18,824 nucleotides of DNA, taken from positions 1 to 18,824 of the forward strand of contig JAAEMD010000191.1 in assembly GCA_024225875.1 (NCBI GenBank), written 5' to 3'. Shown piece after piece: positions 1 through 8,900 of this stretch; within the stretch, counting starts at the first letter, position 1; every line of letters starts with the position of its first letter. Source of the DNA: a bacterium (GTDB lineage Bacteria > Margulisbacteria > Marinamargulisbacteria > JAAEMD01). A program made the translations under genes and the position numbers. The notes beneath the pieces are model-generated. The model was not told the DNA's origin and ran no database searches. It saw nothing but the letters and a program-made list of their open reading frames with translations.

Positions 1-115
1 TATCGGCAATGAACTTAAAAAAGGCCGCTGCTTTAACTTAACTTGATAAATTGAATGTGTTTTTTGGATGCTATTCATCTCTTCTTTTCTCAGTTCTTTT
101 GTTTTTTTGATGATT

Positions 116-134
116 GGGCTGCGTCAGCAAGCCC
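116..134. other. Hairpin downstream of the first gene
   Basis: An imperfect inverted repeat: GGGCTGC pairs with GCAAGCCC around a GTCA loop, with one bulged A. It lies about 55 bases past the stop codon of the minus-strand gene at 189-1928. There is no T-tract on the minus-strand 3' side, so it is not a classical intrinsic terminator; a processing or stability stem is equally possible. Nothing else is supported in bases 1-188. Confidence 0.3.
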
Positions 135-188
135 TATATAATAGATAGAATTACAAATTATTTAGTAAAATTTAACTCAACCATTCTG

Positions 189-1928
189 TTATTTATGATA
201 ATTGATTAAGCTTTCTACACTCTTTTCTACCTCGAAAACTGACTCAAATAAACTAGCTGGAGATAAAACCAGGTCTATAGCATTTTGCTTTTCTTCTAAG
301 TCAAATATATTTTTAGATGCTACCATTGCATAGCATTTTTTAAAATTTCTATTAAAAACAGAATTATCAATTTTTGCAATACCCCTGTAAACAGTTTTAG
401 TCCTCTTTATATTGCTTGCGAATTCTTTCAAAGTATTATCTATTAACTGCAGTTTCCTATACAGGTCATATCTGAATTTTTCAATAGTCTCGTATTTGGT
501 TGAGTCACGTTTTTTTAGTTTAGATGTTAATAACTTATCCAGTTTTCTTAACGCGTCAACTGATTTATCCACGGCATACGCTAAAGAATCTCCGATTTCC
601 TTATTGTTTAACTCTGCTTTAACACCTTTATTGAAAACTTTAAAGAAGTCGCTATTAATGCTTAACAGTTCCGCTTCATTTTTATTAATAGAAATTTTAG
701 CGCTTACTTCATTATCTGAGACATCGTCCTTAGGACGCTTGTTTATGTTGAACAGCCCATTATATTCTTCTTTTTCTTCTGTTTTTACTTTATTAATATT
801 CTGGTTGTTATTAACTTTATTACCTGAGACATCATTAAGCCTTGAGGTTATTACGTATTTCTCATAATGCTTGGCCCCCAGATTATGCATGGCGCAATCA
901 AGCTCCCTTGCAAATATTTCTTCAACCATTAAAAACCTGTCTGGCATAACTTTATTTTTACCTTTCATTTCCCTTAAAGTATCACGCAAGATATCAAATA
1001 ATTTTTGAACATCCTTTTGAATATCCTTTGCTGTTCCAAACTCGTTTACTGTTGCTGCCTCTTGTATTAATAACTCGACATTATCTTTTAAAGCCTGTAT
1101 TTGATTTGGTATTGCTTCAGTACTTACTCCTGTTAGATATCTATACATTTTATTTTCAAGGATTACTTCTCTGTCAAAGACATCGTCCGCTGGAGTGTAA
1201 GTGTAAAAATTACAATTTTTAGCAACGCGCTCATACGTGTTTATTATCATATCTACAATTATTTTACACTGTTCATTGTTATCATTATTAGGTAATTTAC
1301 CTAAATATTGCTTCAATTGAAAGTCACGCAGGAACAGTGAGGCTGAATTTTTATTCTTGGTCGATTGACCATTTATACCCACAGTTAAATAGGCCTCAAT
1401 TTGTTTTTCTAGATCGCTTTTTTTATATTTTGTATCTGATGGATTTTGTATAAAATCTTTAATCATAACCTTAGCTTTATTGTCCAGAGAAAAATCAAAT
1501 TGATGTTTTTGAGCAGCAAATTTAATGTTCGTTGTAATCTTGTTTATGCATTCAGTAACTGCTTCAAGTAAAACCTGTTTTATGTTTTTTACCCTGTTTT
1601 GCAACACGTTATTATTATTACTCTGATATGCTGATTGTAATTGTTCCGCAATAACGTCGAAACGTTTCATAATACCGCGTCGATTTGATGCCTGTTCAGA
1701 ACCTGTTAAATACACCGTTTTTGATATATTTCCAAATAAATAGCTGGAAATTTCGCTTTTTAATTGACTTGCTTTTGCTAGTGTCTCTGCTTTTAATTGT
1801 TTATCCATCCAGCCTTTAATTCCGCTATCGCCCTTATCGTTTTTTAAACCTTTATTTACATTATTCACTGATTGAAGATTTGTTGGTGGAAGATTTGTGT
1901 TTCGTGTTACAATTTTATTGTTAAACAT
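189..1928 (-). CDS. Hypothetical helical protein, 579 aa
   Basis: I do not recognise this family. The ATG start is preceded by a good ribosome binding site (AAGGAGAG, 1937-1944 complement). The first 35 residues are rich in Asn, Thr and Lys and look disordered. The remainder reads as charged, mainly helical soluble protein with no signal peptide and no membrane segment. A polar linker at about residues 365-405 (NNNQNINKVKTEEKEE and following) separates a large N-terminal part from a C-terminal helical part of about 170 residues. The composition resembles the other unassigned helical proteins in this window (4333-5574 and 15802-17277), but I see no clear sequence homology to them. It appears to be a single-gene unit. 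Function is unknown; an exported effector or a structural protein is speculation only. Confidence 0.85.
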   Translation of the reverse strand: MFNNKIVTRNTNLPPTNLQSVNNVNKGLKNDKGDSGIKGWMDKQLKAETLAKASQLKSEISSYLFGNISKTVYLTGSEQASNRRGIMKRFDVIAEQLQSAYQSNNNNVLQNRVKNIKQVLLEAVTECINKITTNIKFAAQKHQFDFSLDNKAKVMIKDFIQNPSDTKYKKSDLEKQIEAYLTVGINGQSTKNKNSASLFLRDFQLKQYLGKLPNNDNNEQCKIIVDMIINTYERVAKNCNFYTYTPADDVFDREVILENKMYRYLTGVSTEAIPNQIQALKDNVELLIQEAATVNEFGTAKDIQKDVQKLFDILRDTLREMKGKNKVMPDRFLMVEEIFARELDCAMHNLGAKHYEKYVITSRLNDVSGNKVNNNQNINKVKTEEKEEYNGLFNINKRPKDDVSDNEVSAKISINKNEAELLSINSDFFKVFNKGVKAELNNKEIGDSLAYAVDKSVDALRKLDKLLTSKLKKRDSTKYETIEKFRYDLYRKLQLIDNTLKEFASNIKRTKTVYRGIAKIDNSVFNRNFKKCYAMVASKNIFDLEEKQNAIDLVLSPASLFESVFEVEKSVESLINYHK

Positions 1929-2011
1929 TATTCTCTCCTTTTACTTGATATTACTTTGTCGAAATATTTCTGGAAAAATTTCACTAAAATAAAAGGTTAA
2001 TTACTTTTTTT

Positions 2012-2040
2012 TTACTACAGGCACGATCTGTTAGTGTCAA
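2012..2040 (-). promoter_or_regulatory. Candidate sigma-70 promoter for the 579-aa gene
   Basis: On the minus strand a perfect TTGACA (2035-2040) is followed after 17 bases by TAGTAA (2012-2017), about 85 bases upstream of the start codon at 1928. The -35 box is ideal and the -10 box is weak (3 of 6), so the assignment is tentative. Confidence 0.4.
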
Positions 2041-2156
2041 TATAAATTCCTCATAGTAAGGTAGTGTAAAAGGTACCAGCCTGAGACAAGCAAAAAAACT
2101 GGTCTGGATAAAGCGATATACGCCAGGACACAAGAGGCAGTGGGTAAAAAATTGTT

Positions 2157-2337
2157 TGGCGATGATTGCAGGGATTCACAAAACTGACGATCTAATAAAA
2201 AGTCACGTTTTTATTTGTATGTTAACGTATTATCTTCAATGGCATTTCAATCAAAAATTACACCCATTATTTAAGATAAATGGGACAGGTAAAAATCGTG
2301 AATGGACACTACAAAATACTATTAGCAGATTAGCCGC
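2157..2337 (+). pseudogene. Decayed IS transposase C-terminus (IS4/IS1634-like)
   Basis: The reading frame encodes HKTDDLIKSHVFICMLTYYL, then QWHFNQKLHPLF and GKNREWTLQNTISRL. This matches the pattern of the C-terminal part of DDE transposases of the IS4/IS1634 group, where YHKxxDxIxxHxFxCMLAYYxxWH follows the catalytic glutamate region. About 60 residues survive. Upstream sequence carries stops in all frames and no DDE core. Downstream, the frame runs into the inverted-repeat element at 2338, and the apparent stop codon belongs to that element, so the transposase was interrupted by it. The family call comes from remembered motif patterns, and the exact IS family is uncertain. Confidence 0.6.
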
Positions 2338-2399
2338 TATAGCTGGTACAAATTGAAGTGTCCGTTTAAATGGCTGAGTGTAGTTTCACAAACGTACAC
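2338..2399 (+). repeat. Inverted-repeat element, left half only
   Basis: The copy starts TATAGCTGGTACAAATTGAA and runs through TGTCCGTTTAAATGGCTGAG, then diverges within the internal part. The right end is absent. It sits in the transposase remnant and ends about 8 bases before the stop of the convergent radical SAM gene. The reversed left end carries CGGACA-N17-TATAGC pointing at the 579-aa gene. Confidence 0.8.
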
Positions 2400-2406
2400 A
2401 GGCTTC

Positions 2407-4146
2407 TTATCTAACAAGAAAAAGAAACATATTTTCTTTATTTATTTTTTTCAATGCTTTTTTTAACAGCCTGTGATTTGCTTTAATATGAGGCTGCAAT
2501 AAGGCACGATGCATTAAACGCTCCTCACCTTTTGGCACATGTATTTTCTTCATATTAAATATATTATATTCAGAGTAATACATAGCCTCAGATAAAGTTA
2601 AGGGAACAGGTATATAGTTTTGTACCTGTTGTACCTGCAAACATTTTTTTTTGAGATAAACAGCAAGATGATACATATCCAGAAGCGTTGTTCCTGGATG
2701 AGCAGATATAAAATAAGGGATAATATACTGCTTCTTATTATATTTTTTATTAGCTTTTATAAAGGCCCTGACAAACAATTCATAAGTTTTAAACACAGGC
2801 TTCTGCATTAATCTCAATACTGATTCACTAATATGTTCAGGTGCAATACTGAGTTGTCCTCCAGTATGCGATCTACATACAGCATCAATATAACTTGAGT
2901 CTTTTAATGCCAGATCAAATCTAACACCTGAGTTAACAAAAACATTCTTTATCCCAGGTACTTTACTGATTGAATCTAACAGTGATAAGTGAGCAGTCTG
3001 TTTATACCGCAAAAACTGACAAATCTCAGGATAGAGGCAGCTTATTCGGTCACACTCTTTTTTATTTGAGCATATACTGCCATACATATTAGCCGAAGGG
3101 CCCCCAACATCAAGGATACTACCTTTAAAATCTGGCTGAGAGCATATACTGTTTTTTATCTCAGCCAGTAAACTCTGGCGCGTACGGCTTACAATAAACT
3201 TTCCTTGATGAGCTCCAAGGCTACAAAAAGAGCATCCCCCATAACAACCTCTATGAGATACAACAGACTGCTTAACAAATCCAAAGGCCGGAACTTCTCT
3301 CTTATATCCCGGATGCGCCTTTCTGGTAAAAGGCAGGTTATATATACTATCCAGGATTTGTGTATCTATACGGCCCGGCACCTCCAATACAAGATATCTG
3401 TTATTACAGGGCTGAACTACAGGAAGCGGATACTTCTTCGAAATTTCTCTCATATAAGTTAATGCAGTTTCTGCATATAGTTTCTTATCTTTTTGCAGTT
3501 CTTCATAACCCGGCAGCAGTATATAGTCTCTATCCGGTAGTTTTTTTGTGATACAGGCTGTATTTGATATTTTAGTCAGCGGTAACTTACCAGCAATATT
3601 TTGTGCAATCTTTAAAACAGCCGATTCCCCCATACCATAAACAAGAATATCTGCCCTGCTGTCAAAAAGAATAGATCGGCGTAGTTTTTCGGACCAGTAA
3701 TCATAATGTACCATTCGCCTTAAACTTGCCTCCAGTCCGCCCAGAACAATAAGTGATTCAGGGTAACACTGCTTAATACAGTTAGAATAAACTATAGCTG
3801 CCCTGTCAGGGCGCATCCCTGTTTCACCATTCTCAGAATAAGCGTCTGTTTTTCTTTTCCGTTTCTCTGATGTATAGTTTGAAATCATAGAATCAAGATT
3901 CCCGGCTGTAACACCAAAAAATAAAGCAGGCTTGCCCATCACCTTAAAAGCAGAAGTGTTTTTCCAGTCAGGTTGAGCAATAATACCGACTTTATAGCCA
4001 TAGTATTCCAGATACCTGCCAATAACAGCAGGACCAAATGAAGGATGATCAATATAAGCATCCCCGGACACTATAATAATATCTACAGAGGCCCATCCCT
4101 TTTGTTTCATTTCTGCCTTATTTGCGGGTAAAAACGAGAAAGTCAT
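2407..4146 (-). CDS. ygiQ: YgiQ-family radical SAM protein
   Basis: A radical SAM enzyme of the YgiQ (UPF0313) family, 579 aa; the substrate of this family is not established. The N-terminus FLPANKAEMKQKGW, then DIIIVSGDAYIDHPSFG and RYLEYYGYKVGIIAQPDW, is the family's diagnostic cobalamin-binding-like segment (about residues 5-62). GGLEASLRRMVHYDYW lies at 136-151. The radical SAM motif GCYGGCSFCS gives cluster ligands C301, C305 and C308 in CxxxCxxC spacing, which is typical of YgiQ. The length is slightly below the usual 600-700 residues because the C-terminal basic tail is short. The start codon agrees with family N-termini but has no ribosome binding site; a TACAAT box six bases upstream suggests a leaderless mRNA. 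It stands alone, so context gives no clue to substrate. Confidence 0.95.
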   Translation of the reverse strand: MTFSFLPANKAEMKQKGWASVDIIIVSGDAYIDHPSFGPAVIGRYLEYYGYKVGIIAQPDWKNTSAFKVMGKPALFFGVTAGNLDSMISNYTSEKRKRKTDAYSENGETGMRPDRAAIVYSNCIKQCYPESLIVLGGLEASLRRMVHYDYWSEKLRRSILFDSRADILVYGMGESAVLKIAQNIAGKLPLTKISNTACITKKLPDRDYILLPGYEELQKDKKLYAETALTYMREISKKYPLPVVQPCNNRYLVLEVPGRIDTQILDSIYNLPFTRKAHPGYKREVPAFGFVKQSVVSHRGCYGGCSFCSLGAHQGKFIVSRTRQSLLAEIKNSICSQPDFKGSILDVGGPSANMYGSICSNKKECDRISCLYPEICQFLRYKQTAHLSLLDSISKVPGIKNVFVNSGVRFDLALKDSSYIDAVCRSHTGGQLSIAPEHISESVLRLMQKPVFKTYELFVRAFIKANKKYNKKQYIIPYFISAHPGTTLLDMYHLAVYLKKKCLQVQQVQNYIPVPLTLSEAMYYSEYNIFNMKKIHVPKGEERLMHRALLQPHIKANHRLLKKALKKINKENMFLFLVR

Positions 4147-4152
4147 TTAAGT

Positions 4153-4158
4153 ATTGTA
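4153..4158 (-). promoter_or_regulatory. Candidate -10 box for a leaderless ygiQ mRNA
   Basis: On the minus strand TACAAT lies six bases before the ATG at 4146 and no Shine-Dalgarno sequence is present. Transcription starting 6-7 bases after the box would begin at or next to the start codon. No good -35 was seen (TATTTG at 17-base spacing). Confidence 0.35.
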
Positions 4159-4269
4159 TCAGAAAATCTGTGCTGCAAATATACATATGGCTTTTCTTAG
4201 CTATAAGCAGCAATAGTTAAAAACCCGAAAAAAGCAGGACATTTAAATACATCCTTATTTAAATTTACC

Positions 4270-4295
4270 AAAAAGCAGCCATTAGAAATAGCTGC
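4270..4295 (-). terminator. Intrinsic terminator of the Asn-rich protein gene
   Basis: Read on the minus strand, GCAGCTATT-TCT-AATGGCTGC forms a nine-pair stem (one G-T pair) with a three-base loop, directly followed by TTTTT. It starts about 37 bases after the stop codon at 4333. Confidence 0.75.
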
Positions 4296-4332
4296 CTTCA
4301 GGTTATTATTACTATTTAACTTAATATCTTAT

Positions 4333-5574
4333 TTATTCTTCGTGGATCTTTTTGAGAATGTCGTGAATGTCTATTATTTTTGAAACCAAACCCTTATAAC
4401 TTTCATAAACTTGTTGCGTACTTCTTTTAAGCTCATTTACGGAACCTTGCTTTTGTTTTTTAAAGTTTATGAGTTTTTGTTCCAGGAATTTCCTTCTTTT
4501 TTTTAGTCTTAGAAGATCTGTTACATCAGAAGATTGAGCTTCTTGTTTATTATTAGAATTATTTCCTGTCAAGTCAGAATGAATAGCTATTTTTTCTTCC
4601 TTTTGTTTTATTTCTTTGATGGTTTTATTCAGAGATCTATTGAAGTTGTCTATGTTGAACTGATATCGTGCTATGTTCTCTGCACTAGGTAACGCTATGT
4701 CACGGATTTCTGAGGCATTCGCAAGTCCATCTATGGCTGATGCCCCCATAACACTGAGCACTTTTGTCATTTCAAGACATGTCTTATCCGTTTGGTAAAT
4801 CTGTTCTTCAGACTGGTCTGGAGTATTATAATTATTCATCTTTCTAGAGAAATCATAATCAAATAAAAGTGGGAATTCTGTATTGAAAAGGTTCTGGCAT
4901 GCTTCTTGAGCTTTTATAAACTTCCTGATATCAGAAGCAAGTTTATTATTATTGACCACTACATTATTATTAGTATTTATCGATATATTATTATTAAGCT
5001 GTATGTTTCCTGTATTTTTATAACTGGAAAGAGGCGGAGGCGGAGGCGGAGGCGGAGGCGGAGGCGGAGGCGGAGGCGGAGGCGGTTGTATCTGCTGTAT
5101 CTGTACTGATCTATTATAAACAGGTTGAGGAATACTTATACTTTGTATCCTGTTACCATCAGAGCTCACAAAACCAAAAGCAATATTATTATTAGAATTA
5201 TTAGTATTAGTATTAGAATTACTGAAACCCATATTGTTTGAATTAAGAATTTGACTCAAAGTCAACTCATTATTAGTAGAATTATTAGTATTATTAGAAT
5301 TATTATTAGGAGTAACAGCAGGAATCTTGCATAAATTAATAATCGCATTAATATCAAGACCATTATTATTTTTATTATTATTCAGCTTTGTTTTTTTCAT
5401 GGGGGGGAAATCATTGTTAGTTCCAGATCTTTTCCTGTTATTGTTGTTGTTATTGTTGTTGTTGTTGTTATAGTGGTTATTTACAGATCTTCTCCTGTTA
5501 TTATTGTTGTTGTTGTTATTATTATTGTTGTTATTATAGGGGTTATTTACACTGTTGACAGAATTTGAATTCAC
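4333..5574 (-). CDS. Asn-rich, poly-proline protein with NLS-like motif
   Basis: A 413-aa protein of no recognised family. I place the start at GTG (5574-5572) because AAGGAG (5581-5586) lies six bases upstream; an upstream in-frame TTG at 5604 would put that site inside the gene. Residues 1-50 hold a duplicated unit, a tract of 13 Asn then RRRS and a tract of 11 Asn then RKRS. K48-R49, ten residues, then K60-K61-T62-K63 fits the classical bipartite nuclear localisation pattern. More Asn/Ser runs follow, then 18 consecutive prolines (about 164-181). The C-terminal half (about 205-413) is normal, charged and helical, with coiled-coil-like stretches from about 300. There is no signal peptide or membrane segment. 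A terminator follows. The MITE at 5707 places an outward promoter about 130 bases upstream. A host-directed effector is possible but unproven; an intracellular scaffold with disordered linkers is an alternative. Confidence 0.85.
   Translation of the reverse strand: MNSNSVNSVNNPYNNNNNNNNNNNNNRRRSVNNHYNNNNNNNNNNNRKRSGTNNDFPPMKKTKLNNNKNNNGLDINAIINLCKIPAVTPNNNSNNTNNSTNNELTLSQILNSNNMGFSNSNTNTNNSNNNIAFGFVSSDGNRIQSISIPQPVYNRSVQIQQIQPPPPPPPPPPPPPPPPPPLSSYKNTGNIQLNNNISINTNNNVVVNNNKLASDIRKFIKAQEACQNLFNTEFPLLFDYDFSRKMNNYNTPDQSEEQIYQTDKTCLEMTKVLSVMGASAIDGLANASEIRDIALPSAENIARYQFNIDNFNRSLNKTIKEIKQKEEKIAIHSDLTGNNSNNKQEAQSSDVTDLLRLKKRRKFLEQKLINFKKQKQGSVNELKRSTQQVYESYKGLVSKIIDIHDILKKIHEE
5032..5085 (-). repeat. 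Perfect hexanucleotide array, 9 x AGGCGG
   Basis: Nine uninterrupted copies of AGGCGG on the plus strand encode 18 prolines (alternating CCG and CCT) on the minus strand. The purity implies recent expansion by slippage. Changes by one unit keep the frame, so length variation would alter the Pro tract without inactivating the gene. Confidence 0.97.
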
Positions 5575-5704
5575 TTTTATCTCCTTATATTTGTAAAGTG
5601 ACAATAGAATATTAAACTATATTCCAATAAACCTGATTAGTAAATATTAAAAATCAAGAGTTAGTAACAGGTGAGTTACCAGTAGAGTCCTTGAGAAAAA
5701 CAAG

Positions 5705-5733
5705 TGTATAGCTGGTACAAATTGAACTGTCCG
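5705..5733 (-). promoter_or_regulatory. Outward promoter-like site in MITE left end
   Basis: On the minus strand, CGGACA (5728-5733), 17 bases, TATACA (5705-5710). It points to the Asn-rich protein gene, whose GTG lies about 130 bases downstream. The boxes match 4 of 6 each; activity is inferred. Confidence 0.35.
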
Positions 5734-5823
5734 TTTAAATGGGGAAGTGCAGTGTACTGGCGTACATTAACGAAGTCATTTGAAAACTTTAAGTGTCGGA
5801 AATTTCTTTTTGGTTTAGCTATA
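5707..5823 (+). repeat. Inverted-repeat (MITE-like) element, long form
   Basis: A complete 117-base copy. The left end begins TATAGCTGGTACAAATTGAA and reaches TGTCCG; the right end runs from GTGTCGGAAA to TTTAGCTATA. The internal part shares AGTGCAGTGTACTGGCGTAC and CATTAACGAAGTCATTT with the copy at 11308. The right terminal repeat is the more diverged (TTTAGCTATA instead of CAGCTATA). Terminal TATA prevents separation of a TA target duplication from the repeat itself. No coding capacity. Confidence 0.9.
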
Positions 5824-5958
5824 TATTGTAAAAAAAACTGGTAAGGGCCTAAATGCAACTTAACATATATTCCTGAAGGTTGAGGTGAACCCAAAGATAC
5901 TCTATCACTGACTTTTACGCATCTATGATTACTGTGTCATTCCTATATCAAAATCACT

Positions 5959-8900
5959 CTATCGTCCATATAGCTCAATATTATCAATACCCCATGCTTC
6001 ATCGTTGGTGTCGCCATCCAAATCACTAAAAAACTGGATTCTAATAATGTTTGTATTAGATTCAATCGGAATTACAAATTCTACAGGAATCATAGCATCA
6101 CTATAACTGGATCCGGTAAAGCTGTACTGGGTTCCAGCATGGGTAAATTTGGGTGATTGCCAGAATCTATAAAGTCCACTCCAGCTTGATCCATTTTTCA
6201 GTCTAACATTTATCATGCCCATTTCACCGTCCCAGGAATCAATAAAATAATAATTAACTTTGACTTTGACCATACTATATCTTCCTTGTACGAAATTTTC
6301 ACCATTGCTATCAAATTCAAGGTATACACCAGTACTATGGCTGGCAAAAAAGGACGGGGTACCCCTGCCACCCAGAATTCTGTTAAATCCAATGTCAGTG
6401 TGACAACCACCGTAAGAATTGCCACCAAACTGCAAAACCGTTTCACCCTCAAAATCCCTCATATAAAAGAGTTCCCACTGTCTATAACCGCGAACGTGCT
6501 GGTGGCCCCATATATCTACACCGTCGTCTCGTGTCTCGAATTTCATGTATCTATCATAATATAAATACACACCGGCGTTAGTGAGAGTTTGTAACATCCA
6601 TTCATTATTAGCATCGTTATAAAAACCTATCTGGTTACTTTTCATCATCAAAGTAACATCATTATTATAATTAATACCTGACCAGCCACCCTTAGAACCG
6701 CTTATTTCCCATGCTCCATAATCACTTATTGAATTACCCTTTAACTTAGCACTGTTTTCATCGTCAATAAAACCTTCTGTAGCTTTTATTATACCTACCG
6801 GTTGTGAGCTCCAGTCACCAACAGCCAGTCCACCGCCAGTGTTAATTGCAACAGCATCATATACAGCCATACCAGATGACCAGCCACCACCCTGCATAAC
6901 TCTTAACCAGTCATTGCTATCGGTCTGGATAATGTTGCTGCCTTCATAATTTCGAATATACGGTCCTGAAAACTGAACATGTCCCTGATGATCAATATTC
7001 ATCCTGGTATTTGAGCCCAGGTCATCATCAATATCATCTACCAGAGAGTTATCATAGGTTTGCAAACGAATTGATGGTGCTCGTAATGTAATCAGGTCCG
7101 GACCATTAGAATCTACATCGTTGCTGTGAAATAATATCAGCTCTGTTTTGTCTGTATCTGCACCCTGACCAGCAGGCACTAGCCGTGATGTTATTACAGA
7201 AGGATTATCTCCCGGGCTACCAGTTAGCGTTAAAGTGTCACTAAGATTTAAGTTATCTCCCTGAATTACCAGAGCAGGTAGCGCCAGAATATTATCCCAG
7301 TGCATAAAACTGCTACCGCCAGTACCTCTCATATCTTCTCTTGTAAACCCTAAGCCCGTAAAAAATATTCGTCCTTTTTGATTTCGAATCCTTATCTGGG
7401 TAGCATGGTCAAGTCCTGTTGCTGCTACAGCTATGTTATTACCATCAAATATTCCGGATGAATTACCGCTATATATAGAATAAGCATTAATACGTCTGTG
7501 CCATCTCCAGTTACCGGAGATTTTAATAAAAACATCAAAGTATCCAGAGGTAGTATGAGAAAGAAAAGAAATACAGGCTGTTTTCGCACCGGCTGGAATA
7601 TTAAAATCAACGGTCTCCGAGCCAACTGCCTGTCCAGAGGTTAGTGTATAATAAGAGTCAGCGGATATTGATGGTTCTCCCCATCCACTGCTGGCTTGCG
7701 TCCAGGTACCAGTATTCGCTACGTTATCTGAAAAGCTTCTAACCCATTCCATATCCAGAAAAGAAGAGGCGTGATATCCATCAACTGTATCAGCATCAAC
7801 ATTAGTTAATGAAGATCCATTACCAGAAAATAAATTAGCAGTCAGCGTTCCTCGAACATCAGCATTCGCCCCACTGCCTTTTAAGAAATAACTGGTAGCA
7901 GCAGAGCCGGAATCCGTCAGGTATGAATCTCCCCCAATCTGTGTCAAACTCAAAAAACTATTAGTATCTTTATCAAATACTCTCATACCGGAGTAATCAT
8001 TATTACCTCTTACTCCCAGGTAACCATTGAGATATAGCCAGTCATCATTGAATCCTCCGGGATTGTTATCATTATCAATATAAATAGCACCTCCCGAAAG
8101 AATTACATGACCGTTATGCTTGAGCCTCAATACTTCCTTTGTAGTTGTATACAAAGAGTTATTATTTTCTCTTACCTTAAAAACCATGTCTGTATCATAA
8201 ACATCTGCATTATCCGGTGCTCCAACTGCTGCAATATAAGCAATTCGTTTTTGCGTTGAGCCGGTTTCCATGCCTGACAGAGAAAGATAGCCCGCTCCGT
8301 TTGTTCCGGCATTTTCTACCAGCAGCCCTCCGTTTGATGCTCCGTTATATAAAAACTGAGCTACAATTTCATCAGAAGACTTGACCTCCAGCTTTTTGCC
8401 AGGAGAAGTTGTTCCAACACCAACATTACCGCCCTGAAGAATAACCAGCCTCTTTACATCATTACTATCAATAAAAGAAAAGTCATTATCTCCAGCTTGA
8501 CTATAATCGTTGCTTAAAGTCCAGCGGGGAACTGTATCGCTGGCTACTTCATTATAAAAATCAATACGGGTAGCCCTGTTGGTAGCACCACTGCCAGCAT
8601 GAAGCCTGATACCAGTCTGACCAGTTGCTGTACTTCTTAATTTAATAACAGGGTCAGTTCTGGCAATATCTAAAGCATAAGCAGGAGTCGTAGTACCTAT
8701 TCCTATATTAGCGCCAAAGTAGTTAGAACCGGCAGCTTTTTGATAAATATTACCACCCAGTTCTATATCATCAGCTACCCATAAGTCACTATCGCCTGTT
8801 ATTCCGAAATTGACATAAACATTACTGATATTAGCTGCTGAAGTAGACCCTGAACCAATACTCAAACTGTCATAGAATTGACTGGTATATCCTGCAGCTC

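Larger units (their letters stand above)
1929..2406. other. Intergenic region with mobile-element debris
   Basis: This 478-base gap has no intact gene. It holds the candidate promoter of the leftward gene, a decayed transposase 3' end, and the left end of a short inverted-repeat element that runs almost to the stop codon of the radical SAM gene. Confidence 0.7.
5575..5958. other. Intergenic region holding one full inverted-repeat element
   Basis: This gap of 384 bases contains the 117-base element at 5707-5823. A 72-codon minus-strand frame at 5676-5894 lies largely inside the element and is not considered a gene. The flanking unique sequence shows no clear terminator for the fibre gene. Confidence 0.6.

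Noticed and set aside
4906..5109. Plus-strand frame with a long arginine run
   Set aside because: It is the complementary reading of the AGGCGG array inside the Asn-rich gene, with no ribosome binding site of its own.
5676..5894. 72-codon minus-strand frame
   Set aside because: Most of it is the inverted-repeat element read through; there is no good ribosome binding site, and similar frames do not persist in the other copies.
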